A stretch of DNA of 64,000 bases from Sipunculus nudus (Eukaryota; Annelida; Sipuncula; Golfingiida; Sipunculidae): positions 26,885,214 through 26,949,213 of the forward strand of contig CM049320.1 of NCBI GenBank assembly GCA_026874595.1. Reading direction: 5' to 3'. This document shows, piece by piece, positions 11,260 to 25,010 of this stretch. The stretch's first letter is position 1. Each line of letters begins with the position of its first letter. The notes below the pieces were generated by a model. It searched no databases. It saw only the letters and a program-made list of their open reading frames with translations, and was not told where the DNA came from. Made by a program: the position numbers and the translations under genes.

Positions 11260-13870
11260 GCATAACACGTGACCGGCATTTGTGTGTTTAGTTTTTGGAA
11301 ATGTTGTAAACAAACGCATGAATGAAACCATGTTAAGAACATTTTCAGTTGGGCTTTTTTCCGGGGATAGCGTACACGTTATCTAGAAACCACCAAAAAT
11401 CAGTCCAAATCATTTGTTCATTAAAAGGATTTATTTTATTTCCAGATGTCCCCTGCTATATAGCGAACATTTTAAATATATAAAGTATTGAAGGAATTTT
11501 GAGGCACCTTTAAAAAAAAAACATGAGGAAATTCCTTCGCTTAAATTTCATTGCATTACGAAGTCAACTTCAAACGAGACATGCTCAAATATTTATATTT
11601 TCCAAAATTTGGCTATTAACTTGAAAGTCCAAATATTGATTAGTTCATGACATGTTGATACCAATACGGTGAAAATGTCCACCTACGTTTAATTTTCCGC
11701 TGGTTAGATCTCCGGTGTGGTTATGAGAGCGAGTTGCGGTTACCCGTCAAAGGAAGGCTTGTGGTTCTCTTCTGGTTAACTGGTTTCCTCGAATCCTACA
11801 GACAACAGCTTGCCACCATCTGTAGCATGAAGGGTGCCGCTATTTGGTATAATATAATTGGTACAGTCATTAACAAATTGATTTTTAAGTTTTTACTAAG
11901 AATTTATAATTGCTAATTTATGATAATGATTTCTTATCTTTACAAATGAAAAAAACACACAGCAGCCAAAATGATTTCGTTTCTCTAGTCGAAATAATCA
12001 TAAGAATTACGCAACTTAGCATTGAATTCCAACTCTCATCATTTATATAAATTACTGAGTCAACTAGTGACCGTATTTAAAAAAAAATATAGATTTATCC
12101 ATTCGGTCGCACATACAGATACATTTATAACAATGATGGGTCCCTAAATAGGGTACACACATGATTTATTTCTTATATTCTTCATTTACATCATAATCGG
12201 AATAATTTAAATATTAAATCAGGACAAAGGCAGAACAAGATAGCGAAGCAATCATCAGGGCAATAATATTACTGACCAACGAATCAGTGAAATTTGATTT
12301 ATAGTCATTTATTTACTATTTTAGACAGCAACACAGGGGGAACTTCACACTTCACCAGGGCCCCCTGCTGATGACAATGCAAATTTATAATTTCCTGTAG
12401 AACAGTATCATTATTAGAATACATATTTTGTCGTAATTCTCAGTGAAACTACTTTATTTTTTCATTAATTTATAACCAGTTACACATGTTTAGTTCGAAA
12501 TATTCAAACTATATATCATCTATAGAGTCTCAAATGGAGTAAATTGTCAACGGCGATTCGTGTCAAGAGTCAGTTATGACAGTTGAAAATGGATGACAAG
12601 GCAGAGCATAAAAAACACTGTATGATTGTAAGTTACACTGGTGTTGTAAATCTAAGGTGATAATTGGTATATTTCAACAAAAACATTGTTTTTTTTTTAA
12701 GGGGAACTTGACATTTTTTCTATCAATATTATTTCTTAGATACTTGCACATGATATCTACGTGGTATTCTTTGTTGAATAACTAATTTTAAGGTATCTGT
12801 TAACATACAAGGTATGTTTTATGTACGTCCGGTACAGTATTTTATAAAAAAATATATTGACATCTGCCAACATTACGTTTTAAAACTGTTTTTGTATTCC
12901 TAACCGTAGTAGGATTATGCTTCCATATTAGAAATTAACTGGATAAGTGCCTCTTAAGTTAAACGCTTAAAAAAACATAGCGCATCTGGTTGCCATAAAA
13001 CAACTTTAGAAATCAATTTTTTCATACTTGAAGCCGCTAACTCATCCGTGTTTCATGTCCTTGTCAGAGGGCTGTCGGGCATGTTGAAGACAAGACCTCT
13101 GGTACAATAGTCTTGGTATTTTAAACAGGCACACAAGACCTTCGTTACACACAGACACATATTCACACAAACGTATAAAACAGGTGCATGTGAGACAGTA
13201 TGTCAGTGTACTAGGGTAGTTTGCTGGGACACGTATGTACCCGCCTTAATGAACTAATGTCGTCAGGTGATGCACCTACATTTGCTAATGATTGTCCAGA
13301 AAACTCAAATCAGGCCAAACTGGTGTCATAAAAGAGACTACCACATATGAAATCTCACTTGAAAATGTACCTAGGTGGGGAAAAATTAAAAAAAACGTAC
13401 TGCAATATTTTATGGATAGCTTAAGACTTCCAAATCGCAACATCCCAAAGCAAATGAACTGCGTAAAGCCTATGGAGACCTCGGACCTTCGCGATCTCGG
13501 CCCACTCTACGTCATACCACTTGGTACAATCTCTGACCACCGGGTGGACGATCTCGGACCACATTTCTTACCATCTCGGATCAATATATCGGACTCCTTC
13601 AGACCTCCTTCACACTAAAAATATCATTGTGAAATATATGTTCTGTCTACAAACTAAGTTGGCCTTGATTACTCTCATTCTCTCTCTTTGTCTCTCTGTG
13701 AACCATTCTCCATTGCATATATATAACTGTAAATCGCTTTCAGTATAACGTCTTGTGTACAATCGTTCGTGTATAACACCATATAAGAGAGAGAAGAGAG
13801 TAAAGAAAGTAAAGAAATAAAGAGCTAAAAAAGGAAGCAAGTTGTCTCTTCCAACCTCAACTTACCATAT
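11260..13870. other. Non-coding; degenerate ATCTCGGACCA repeats near 13.5 kb
   Basis: No gene is recognised. At about 13478-13590 the words CTCGGACC, ATCTCGGCCCA and ATCTCGGACCA recur every ~30 bp as a degenerate short tandem repeat inside a chance open frame (+ 13292-13618). A polypurine stretch, mostly GA/AAAG, spans about 13785-13835 just before the first satellite array. Confidence 0.4.
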
Positions 13871-13872
13871 AT

Positions 13873-14790
13873 GCGGGGAACTGTCGGTTTTCCAGACTTA
13901 TCCCTGGGATTCTTTGCTACCATTGCGCATAGCCCGGCACAACGCGCACTCAGCTTCCACTCACTTTGCTACCATTCTGCTCTCAGCGGCTATTCAGCGC
14001 AAAGTGCAAGGTAGCAAATGGCAGTCGCACGGTAGCATTTGCTACTCTTGTGCATAGCTTGCCACATCGCGCACTGAACAGCCACCGGACTTGCTACCAT
14101 CAGGCACAGACCGGCTCGTAGCGCAAAGTGCGCGGTAGCAAATCAGACCTGCGCGGTAGCAAGTGGCTGTCATTGCTACCAATGGGAACTATGAATTTGC
14201 GATCGCAAAATCTGCGACTGTTGACGTAGTGCAAGTCTTTGCTGCCAGAGGTCGTTCGGACAGGAACACTCAAAGCAATATGCACGGTAGCAATTAACAG
14301 TCGCATAGTAGCAAACAGATATGCCCGGTAGCAAATGCCTTTTGTCATATTAAGCTGCGATCGCAATGCGCAATGTGCGCGGTAGCAAAAAGACCTGCGC
14401 GGTCGCAAGTTACTGTCCCTTGCTATCCAGGGGGACTATGAATTTGCGATCGCAAAATCTGCTACTGTTGACGTAGTGCAAGTCTTTGCTGGCAGATGTC
14501 GCTCGGACAGGAACACTCAAAGCAATATGCGCGGTAGCAATTAATAGTCGCAAAGTAGCAGACAGATATGCGCGGTAGCAAATGCCTTTGGTCATATTAA
14601 GCTGCGAGCGCAATGCGCAATGTGCGCGATAGCAAAACGTAGTGCAAGTCTTTGCTGCCAGAGGTCGCTCGGACAGGAACACTCAAAGCAATATGCGCGG
14701 TAGCAATTAACAGTCGCAAAGTAGCAAACAGATATGCGCGGTAGCAAATGCCTTTGGTCATATTAAGCTGCGATCGCAGTGCGCATTTTA
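13873..14790 (+). repeat. GCGGTAGCAAAT-type tandem array
   Basis: The array is dense in the word GGTAGCAAAT and its reverse complement TTGCTACC, mixed with GCGC and GATCGC words. A longer unit of about 170-250 bp, with TTTGCGATCGCAAAATCTGC then CAAGTCTTTGCTG (at about 14231, 14479, 14646), recurs three times and ends near 14790. It opens with GCGGGGAACTGTCGGTTTTC at 13873-13892, which reappears inverted at 27249-27268. Open minus-strand frames across it are repeat translations, not genes. Confidence 0.85.
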
Positions 14791-14994
14791 CCGAAAACTC
14801 TACTAACCGTTCATATGTATATGGCGTAATTTATTCTTCATTTAACAAGATGCCCGCTCAAACATTGTATAGAAGCATGTGTGTAGGAAATTTATTTAAG
14901 TTCAAAGGATTGTATAATAATATACTGAGTACACACCTTATATTAAGCTATGTAATGTCAACGAGTCGTAATATTATGACTGTTTATAATGCCC

Positions 14995-17900
14995 CGTATC
15001 CCGGATAAAGCACATATTATTAGTGACACAGACTTACTGGGGTGTTTCATGCCAGAAGGGTTAGGGACTTGTACCCCCGATACAGCATATATTAACAGTG
15101 ACAAACACTTAGTGGAGTAATTCATGATTATCATATATATCATATATCATATGATATATATCATATATATCATATTTTGATAGTGACAAACACTAACAGG
15201 AGTATTTCATGCCCGAAGGGTTCAGGTAACCCGTACCCATGATATAGCATTTATTAATAATGACAAACATTTCCCGGATATAGCATATATTGATAGTGAC
15301 AAACACTTACGGGAGTATTTCATGCCCGAAAGGTTAGGCTAACCCATATCCTGGATATAGTATATATTAACAGTGACACACACTTACAGGAGTTTTTCAT
15401 GCCCGAAGGGTTAGGGTAACCCGCATCCCGGATACAGCTTATATCAATAGGGACAACAATTTACTGGATTATTTCATGCCCGAGGGTTAGGGTAACCCGT
15501 ATCCCGGATATTGCATATATGAATAGTCACAAACACTTACTGGAGTATTTCATGCCCGAAGGGTTAGGGTAACCCGTATCCCGGATATAGCATATATGAA
15601 TAGTCACAAACACTTACTGGAGTATTTCATGCTCGAAGGGTTAGGGTATAGCACATATTAATAATGGCAAACAATTACTGGGGTACTTCATGCCCGAAGG
15701 GTTAGGGTTACCCGTATCCCGGATATAGCACATATTAATAATGACAAACATCTACTGGGGTATCTATAGCACGTATCAATAATGACAAACACTTACTGGA
15801 GTATATCATGCCCGAAGGGTTAGGGTAACCCGTATCCCGGATATATCATATTTTGATAGTGACAAACACTTACAGGAGTATTTCATGCCCGAAGGGTTCA
15901 GGTAACCCGTATTCATGATATAGCATTTATTAATAATGACAAACATTTCCCGGATATAGCATATATTGATAGTGACAAACACTTACGGGAGTATTTCATG
16001 CCCGAAAGGTTAGGCTAACCCCTATCCTGGATATAGTATATATTAACAGTGACACACACTTACAGGAGTTTTTCATGCCCGAAGGGTTAGGGTGACCCGT
16101 ATCCCGGATATAGCATATATGAATAGTTACAAACACTTGTTGGAGTATTTAATGCCCGAAGGGTTAGGGTAACCCGTATCCCGGATATAGCACATATTAA
16201 TAATGACAAACATCTACTGGAGTATATCATGCCCGAAGGGTTAAGGAAACCCGTACCCCGGATATAGCATATATGAATAGTTACAAACACTTGTTGGAGT
16301 ATTTTATTCCAAAAGGGTTTGGGTAACCCGTATACCGGATATAGCATATATCTAAAGTGACAAACACTTACTGGAGTATTTCATGCCGGAAGGGTTAGGA
16401 TAACCCCTATCCCGGATATAACATATATTGATAGTGACAAAACCTTACGGGAGTATTTCATGCCTGAAGGGTTAGGGTAACCCGTATCCTGGATATAGCA
16501 TATATTATTAGTGACACACACAGGAGTATTTCATGCCCGAAGGGTTAGGGTAACCCGCATCACGGATACAGCATATATCAATAGGGACAACAACTTACTG
16601 GATTATTTCATGCCGAAGGGTTAGGGTAACCCGTATCCCGGATATAGCACATATCAATATGGACAACAACCTAGTGGATTATTTCATGCCCGAAGGGTTA
16701 GGGTAACCCGTATCCCGGATATAGCACATATTAATAATGGCAAACATCGATACTGGGGTATTTCATGCCCGAAGCGTTAGGGTAACCCGTATCCCCGATA
16801 TAGTATAAATCAATAGGGACAAAAAATTACTTGATTATTTCATGCCCGAAGGGTTAGGGTAACCCGTATCCCGGGTATAGCACGTATCAATAATGACAAA
16901 CAATTACTGGAGTATTTCATGCCCGAAGGGTTAGGGTGACCCGTATCCCGGATATAGCACGTATTAATAATGACAAACATTTACTGGAGTATTTCATGCC
17001 CGGAGGGTTAAGGTAACCCGTATCCCAGATATAGCATATATTAATATAACAAACACTTACAGGAGTATATTATTCCCGAAGGGTTTGGGTAACCCGTATC
17101 CCGGATAAAGCATATATCAATAGTGACAAACACTTACTGTAGTATTTCTTGCCCGAAGGGTTAGGGTAACCCCTATCCTGGATATAGCATATTTTGATAG
17201 TGACAAACACTTACGGGAGTATTTCATGCTCGAAGGGTTTAGGGTAACCCGTATCCTGGATATAGCATATATTAATAGTGACACACACTTACAGGAGTAT
17301 TTCATGCCCAAAGGGTTAGGGCAAACCACATCCCGGATACAGCATATATCAGTAGGGACAACAACTTACTGGATTATTTCATGCCCGAAGGGTTAGGGTA
17401 ACCCGTATCCCGGATATAGCAAATATCAATAGGGACAACAACTTACTGGATTATTTCATGCCCGAAGGGTTAGGGTAACCCGTATCCCGGATATAGCACA
17501 TATTAATAATGGCAAACATCTACTGGGGTAATTCATGCCCGAAGCGTTAGGGTAACCCGTATCCCCGATATAGCATAAAACCCGTATCCCGGGTATAGCA
17601 CGTATCAATAATGACAAACAATTACTGTAGTATTTCATGCCCGAAGGGTTAGGGTAACCCGTATCCTGGATATAGCATATATTAATAGTGACACACACTT
17701 ACTGGAGTATTTCATTCCCGAAGGGTTAGGGTAACCCGCATCCCGGATACAGCATATATTAATAATGACAAACACTTACAAGAGTATTTTATTCCCAAAG
17801 GGTTTGGGTAACCCGTAACCCGGATATAGCACCTATTAATAAGGACAAACATCTATTGGAGTATATCATGCCCGAAGGGTTAAGGAAACCGGTATCCCGG

Positions 17901-19965
17901 ATATAGCATATATGAATAGTTACAAACACTTGTTGGAGTATTTTATTCCCGAAGGGTTTGGGTAACCCGTATACCGGATATAGCATATATCTATAGTGAC
18001 AAACACTTACTGGAGTATTTCATGCCGGAAGGGTTAGGGTAACCCCTATCCCGGATATAACATATATTGATAGTGACAAAACCTTACGGTAGTATTTCAT
18101 GCCTGAAGGGTTAGGGTAACCCGTATCCTGGATATAGCATATATTAATAGTGACACACACAGGAGTATTTCATGCCCGAAGGGTTAGGGTATCCCGCATC
18201 ACGGATACAGCATATATCAATAGGGGCAACAACTTACTGGATTATTTCATGCCTAAGGGTTAGGGTAACCCGTATCCCGGATATAGCACATATCAATATG
18301 GACAACAACCTAGTGGATTATTTCATGCCCGAAGGGTTAGGGTAACCCGTATCCCGGATATAGCACATATTAATAATGGCAAACATCGATACTGGGGTAT
18401 TTCATGCCCGAAGCGTTAAGGTAACCCGTATCCCCGATATAGTATTAATCAATAGGGACAAAGTATTACTTGATTATTTCATGCCCGAAGGGTTAGGGTA
18501 ACCCGTATCCCGGGTATAGCACGTATCAATAATGACAAACAATTACTGGAGTATTTCATGCCAGAAGGGTTAGGGTGACCCGTATCCCGGATATAGCACG
18601 TATTAATAATGACAAACATTTACTGGAGTATTTCATGCCCGGAGGGTTAAGGTAACTCGTATCCCGGATATAGCATATATTAATATAACAAACACTTACA
18701 GGAGTATATTATTCCCGAAAGGTTTGGGTAACCCGTATCCCGGATATAGCATATATCAATAGTGACAAACACTTACTGTAGTATTTCATGCCCGAAGGGT
18801 TAGGGTAACCCCTATCCCGGATATAGCATATATTGATAGTGACAAACACTTACGGGAGTATTTCATGCTCGAAGGGTTTAGGGTAACCCGTATCCTGGAT
18901 ACAGCATATATCAGTAGGGACAACAACTTACTGGATTATTTCATGCCCGAAGGATTAGGGTAACCCGTATCCCGGATATAGCAAATATCAATAGGGACAA
19001 CAACTTACTGGATTATTTCATGCCCGAAGGGTTAGGGTAAACCGTATCCCGGATATAGCACATATTAATAATGGCAAACATCTACTGGGGTAATTCATGC
19101 CCTAAGCGTTAGGGTAACCCGTATTCCCGATATAGCATAAAACCCGTTTCCCGGGTATAGCACGTATCAATAATGACAAAATATTACTGGAGTATTTCAT
19201 GCCCGAAGGGTTAGGGTAACCCGTATCCTGGATATAGCATATATTAATAGTGACACACACTTACTGGAGTACTTCATTCCCGAAGGGTTAGGGTAACCCG
19301 CATCCCGGATACAGCATATATTAATAATGACAAACACTTACAAGAGTATTTTATTCCGAAAGGGTTTGGGTAACCCGTAACCCGGCAAATAGCATATATC
19401 AATAATGACAAAGACTTACTTGAGTATTTCATGCCCGAAGGGTTGGCGTAACCCGTATCCCGGATATAGCATATATTAATAGTGACACACACTTACTGGA
19501 GTATTTCATGCCCGAAGGGTTAGGGTAACCCGCATCCCGGATACAGCATATATTAATAATGACAAACACTTACAAGAGTATTTTATTCCCAAAGGGTTTG
19601 GGTAACCCGTAACCCGGCAAATAGCATATATCAATAGTGACAAAGACTTACTGGAGTATTTCATGCCCGAAGGGTTAGGGTAACCCCTATCCCGGATATA
19701 GCATATATTGATAGTGACAAACACTTACAGGGTAACCCGTATCCCCGATATAGCATAAAACCCGTATCCTGGGTATAGCACGTATCAATAATGACAAACA
19801 CTTACTGGAGCATTTCAAGCCTGAAGGGTTAGGGTAACCCGTATCCCGGATATAGGATATATTAATAGTCACAAACACTTACTGGAGTATGTCATGTCGA
19901 AGGGTTAGGGTAACCCGTATACCGGATATAGCATATATTAAAACTGACAAACACTTACTTGATTT
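14995..19965 (+). repeat. ~78-bp satellite array, about 63 copies
   Basis: This is a tandem satellite of roughly 78 bp. Each unit carries TATCCCGGATATAGCA, a variable TATTAATAATGACAAACA segment, ACTGGAGTATTTCATGCCCG and AAGGGTTAGGGTAACCCG. The last word holds a TTAGGG core within the inverted pair GGGTTA/TAACCC. Variants recur at fixed offsets: a variant with GGGTTTGGGTAACCCG and one with CCTAGTGGATTATTTC recur about 1.64 kb apart (16.3 vs 17.94 kb; 16.67 vs 18.31 kb), showing higher-order repetition. A shorter duplication with offset about 676 bp is seen at 15.18 vs 15.86 kb. Many minus-strand open frames here (PSGMKYSSKCLSLL-type peptides) are repeat translations. Confidence 0.95.
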
Positions 19966-19969
19966 TATA

Positions 19970-22430
19970 AATGTTAAATTTTAACAATAACATCCGAAAA
20001 TATTTCGGTTTATAATATACAAGAAATAACTGATTTTTAAAATTCTATTATTAAATTTATTCACGACAGCATTCAGGAATACAATTTCAAAGTATTTGCA
20101 CTCGCATTTACATACTTTGGAAGTGGTTTTGTTAGCGGGGTTTTAATTTTCGCCTTTTTAGCGGCAGGTACATTTGCGCTAAAATCAGAACACGCGTAAA
20201 TTCCATGCGATGGTTCGGCAAATTACACCGTTCTCGCCTGATACACAGTCATGTGGGCCTAGTAATCCCGCCATCGAGTTCGCTTTAGTTGAGGTTTCTT
20301 TAACCAGATTGTTAAAGAAGTCATATTGTCGTAAGACTTCCTAGCAAGTGATTTCTCGAGAAAGACCTCTTTCCTTTATAGTGATTCGTAGTAACAATTT
20401 TGAAACAATAAGGAGCTTTTTAAGACACCCATAGCCTTCCCATATAGCTATGAAGTACGGCTGAGCTGAGAAAGACCAGCGACTGTTGTCAGTTCTGTTT
20501 GTTGTCCTGACATATACTTGGCTGCTTCTGGTTAGTATTATTGTAGATAATTTGTTAGGTGGGATGTAGGTTACTTCATAAACCTACCTGTCATTAATAT
20601 CTTAATTTTTGAAACACCATTTATTACCTTACGGATTTGCGCGAAAATCCTTAATGCGCCAATGCCATGAAAAGACAAATGCGCGATAATACAGATACGG
20701 CAAATTAACCACTTCCACAGTCATATCTTTTTCCTTGTATTTGTGTTTGTATTTATTTTCATACTTGAAATATTGTTTTTTTTTATTCATAATCAAATAC
20801 AATTATACAGTCTTTACTAATTGCTTTTTTTTTCTTCAGTTTCAGTCCTACGATATTGTGGATCTTTTCGGCTATACCAATTTCACTATTTTTATTAATG
20901 ATCATAAGTACCCTGTTTTAAGGCTGTCATTAAAAAAAATGTGTGTTCACTTATGAATACTGTCACACCACTGTCCATAATCTAAACATAGCACGACACT
21001 TATGACAATTTTTAACATTATACACATTATAATGAGAACACATCTGCTTTCTTTATTTTGTTATTTGCATAACTTTCCATTTTTTAACACGTATCAGGCC
21101 AAAAAAGTAATCCAGCTATGTAACTAATACAGGTGTTAAAAATAACCTAATGATCAAAACAGGAAGCAATTATACAAGGAGGAAACTGGAGTTGGCATTG
21201 TTTAATTTTATTAATTGAAGTCAACGTTAAGGAACCAGTAATATACATTCTGATTTTTTAGCCAGTATCATGTACCATCTGCTACAGACAGGAGGCTTAA
21301 TTCCATTGGTCAAACATATTCGCATCTTCAATTAGCACTTGTCGGAGTAAAATTTTATATTTTGCACATATTTTTATATTTTTTTAAATTTTGTAATAAA
21401 TATTAATCAACAAATTAAACACCCGGTTCAGACCTGGATATTTATTAAATTAAAATTTCTTTCCATTCATATTTCTTAGACTCTTTATTTTAAAACAATT
21501 ATTTTTAATCATTTGTTTAATTCGACATTTCTGGCCACAATTACTACTACTGCAGGGGGTGGACAGATAGGTCCAGCTGGAACCACACGTGAGCTGCCTG
21601 GCTGTATTGAGGTCATGCTTCAAGCAAGCATAATTGGCCTGAAAGGTCCATAAGGGGATATACACATTGCCTTCAGTATAGCCTTGGTGTGACAAGGTCT
21701 CATTACAACTGTAATAAAAGCTACAATTAATGGTGAATTCCTTTCCTTTTTTACAAAGTAGTAGCTGACAACCTTACGTGTGCATGATATGCTATTAAAT
21801 TTACTGTGCTTACAGCGAAAAAACGGGCCATGACCACATTTGGGCATAATTTGTGGTTTAAATATAATTGTATATTTATATGAATAATTTATTATTTTAA
21901 ATATTCATACCTCATTTACAATTCAATCTTGATTCATTGTAGTTTATCCCTGATTACAACAGTCTCTACCCTCAGCAATTTTTTGGTTCAGTGGGAAAAT
22001 ATACTTTTGGATTTATTAAAGGTGCATTTCTTCAGCCCATATCTTCAACTTATACGCAATACTGACCCTGTTTTTGTGTGTTCATAGGAAATGTATGAAG
22101 CAATATCCATTTATCTACGATCAACCTCACAACAGTGGTTCTGATTTTAGGCAGTCTTGAGGCGTAACAATGGGTTCTCAATGGAAAACGGAGGGGTTTC
22201 CTTAATATCTAAAAGGAAGAAAGTCAGAGTAACCGAATTATGGTATGCTAGTAGATTTTGGGATAATCTAACTGTATACCTTATTTCAGATTTGAAGGTC
22301 CAACGGTTTAAAATGTGCCTGTTTGATGGACGGGCAGTTGCACATTTGAAGGACAAAGGATCACGACTGTACCCGAGATGACTCATCAGCTCAGCCAATG
22401 ACACCTGTCAAGGAGTTCTCTGTCTGGCCG
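19970..22430. other. Non-coding gap between satellite arrays
   Basis: The gap is AT-rich and I recognise no gene. A minus-strand frame at about 21450-21695 is Cys-rich towards its end (CGSSWTYLSTPCSSSNCGQKC) and is followed by AATAAA, but no start, splice site or family can be assigned. A + frame at 22157-22381 just before the next array is also unrecognised. Confidence 0.4.
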
Positions 22431-25010
22431 CTGTCATATCTACTCCCCCTGGCGGCAGTCTTGGCAATTTTTAAGGTAGCAAATAGCTGCTATTTGCGCT
22501 TGCGATTCATGGGGCCTCCTCTGGCCGCCCGCTCTGTGTCCACTCCTCCTGGCGGCAGTCTTGACACTTTTTATGGTAGCAAATAGCTGCTATTTGCGCT
22601 TGCGACTCATGGGGGCCTCTCTGTCAGGCTGTTCTCATTTCCACTCCCCCTGGCGGCAGTCTTGGCAACTGTTAAGGTAGCAAATAGCTGCTATTTGCGC
22701 GTGCGATTCATGGGGCCCCCTCTGGCCGCTGTCATATCCACTCCCCCTGGCGGCAGTCTTGGCAACTTTTAAGGTAGCAAATAGCTGCTATTTGCGCTTG
22801 CGATTCATGGGGGCCTCTTCGCTGGCCGCTCTCATATCAACTCCCCCTGGCGGCAGTCTTGGCAACTTTTATGGTAGCAAATAACTGCTATTTGCGCTTG
22901 CGATTCATGGGGGCCTCTTCGCTGGCCGCTCTCATATCAACTCCCCCTGGCGGCAGTCTTGGCAACTTTTAAGGTAGCAAATAGCTGCTATTTGCGCGTG
23001 CGATTCATGGGGGCCCCTCTGGCAGCCGGCTCTGTGTCCACTCCCCCGGGCGGCAGTCTTGACAACTTTTAAGGTAGCAAATAGCTGCTATTTGCTCTTG
23101 CGACTCATGGGGGCCTCTCTGTCTGGCTGCTCTCTGTCCACTCCCCCTGGCGGCAGTCTTGGCAACTGTTAAGGTAGCAAATAGCTGCTATTTGCTCGTG
23201 CGATTCATGGGGCCCCCTCTGGCTACCCCCTCTGTGTCCACTCCCCCTGGCTGCAGTCTTGACAACTTTTAAGGTAGCAAATAGCTGCTATTTGCGCTTG
23301 CGACTCATGGGGGCCTCTCTGTCTGGCCGCTGTCATATCCACTCCCCCTGGCGGCAGTCTTGGCAACTTTTAAGGTAGCAAAGAGCTGCTATTTGCGCTT
23401 GCGATTCATGGGGGCCTCTTCACTGGCCGCTCTCATATCAACTGCCCCTGGCGGCAGTCTTGGCAACTTTTAAGGTAGCAAATAGCTGCTATTTGCGCGT
23501 GCGATTCATGGGCGCCCCTCTGGCAGCCCGCTCTTTGTCCACTCCGCCTGGCGGCAGTCTTGACAACTTTTAAGGTAGCAAATAGCTGCTATTTGCGCTT
23601 GCGACTCATGGGGGCCTCTCTGTCAGGCTGTTCTCATTTCCACTCCCCCTGGCGGCAGTCTTGGCAACTGTTAGGGTAGCAAATAGCTGCTATTTGCGCG
23701 TGCGATTCATGGGGCCCCCTCTGGCCGCTGTCATATCCACTCCCCCTGGCGGCAGTCTTGGCAACTTTTAATGTAGCAAATAGCTGCTATTTGCGCTTGC
23801 GATTCATGGGGGCCTCTTCGCTGGCCGCTCACATATCAACTTCCCCTGGCGGCAGTCTTGGCAACTTTTAAGGTAGCAAATAGCTGCTATTTGCGCTTGC
23901 GATTCATGGGGCCTACTCTGGCCGCCCGCTCTGTGTCCACTCCTCCTGGCGGCAGTCTTGACACTTTTTATGGTAGCAAATAGCTGCTATTTGCGCTTGC
24001 GACTCATGGGGGCCTCTCTGTCAGGCTGTTCTCATTTCCACTCCCCCTGGCGGCAGTCTTGGCAACTTTTAAGGTAGCAAATAGCTGCTATTTGCGCTTG
24101 CGATTCATGGGGGCCCCTCTGTCTGCCTGCTCTCATATCCACTCCCCCTAGCGGCAGTCTTGGCAACTTTTAAGGTAGCAAATAGCTGCTATTTGCGCTT
24201 GCGATTCATGGGGGCCTCTTCGCTGGCCGCTCTCATATCAACTCCCCCTGGCGGCAGTCTTGGCAACTTTTAAGGTAGCAAATAGCTGCTATTTGCGCGT
24301 GCGATTCATGGCGGTCCCCTCTGGCAGCCCGCTCTTTGTCCACTTCCCCTGGCGGCAGTCTTGACAACTTTTAAGGTAGCAAATAGCTGCTATTTGCGCT
24401 TGCGACTCAAGGGGGCCTCTCTGTCTGGCCGCTCTCATATCCACTCCCCCTGGCGGCAGTCTTGGCACCTTTTAAGGTAGCAAATAGCTGCTATTTGCGC
24501 TTGCGATTCATGGGGCCTACTCTTGCCGCCCGCTCTGTGTCCACTCCTCCTGGCGGCAGTCTTGACACTTTTTATGGTAGCAAATAGCTGCTATTTGCGC
24601 TTGCGACTCATGGGGGCCTCTCTGTCAGGCTGTTCTCATTTCCACTCCTCCTGGCGGCAGTCTTGGCAACTGTTAAGGTAGCAAATAGCTGCTATTTGCG
24701 CGTGCGATTCATGGGACCCCCTCTGGCCGCTGTCATATCCACTCCCCCTGGCGGCAGTCTTGGCAACTTTTAAGGTAGCAAATAGCTGCTATTTGCGCTT
24801 GCGATTCATGGGGGCCTCTTCGCTGGCCGCTCTCATATCAACTCCCCCTGGCGGCAGTCTTGGCAACTTTTATGGTAGCAAATAACTGCTATTTGCGCTT
24901 GCGACTCGTGGTGACCCCTCTGCCAGGCCGCTGAGATCTCCTCTCCCCCTGGCGGCAGTCTTCACAACTTTTATGGTAGCAAATAGCTGCTATTTGCGCG
25001 TGCGATTCAT
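22430..25010 (+). repeat. ~100-bp tandem array with near-palindromic core
   Basis: About 26 units of roughly 100 bp. Each contains GGTAGCAAATAGCTGCTATTTGCGC, here abbreviated by its core GCAAATAGC-T-GCTATTTGC (9-bp arms around one centre base), then TGCGATTCATGGGG, CTCATATCCACTCCCCCTGG and CGGCAGTCTTGGCAAC. Units alternate in subtype (CTTCGCTGGCCGC; CTCTGTGTCCAC), hinting at multi-unit blocks. No coding potential is inferred. Confidence 0.95.

Noticed and set aside
13292-13618. 108-codon + frame as a gene
   Set aside because: Its second half is a degenerate ATCTCGGACCA-type short repeat, with no domain or splice signals recognised.
14995-19965. Regular repeats that could suggest a CRISPR array
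   Set aside because: The repeats fill the entire unit with no unique spacers of fixed size, no cas genes are present and the genome is intron-bearing. This is a satellite.
14995-19965. Minus-strand open frames of 60-90 codons
   Set aside because: They are translations of the 78-bp unit, repeat the same peptide words and lack any independent coding signal.
14995-19965. Interstitial telomere
   Set aside because: TTAGGG occurs once per 78-bp unit and not in tandem hexamer runs.
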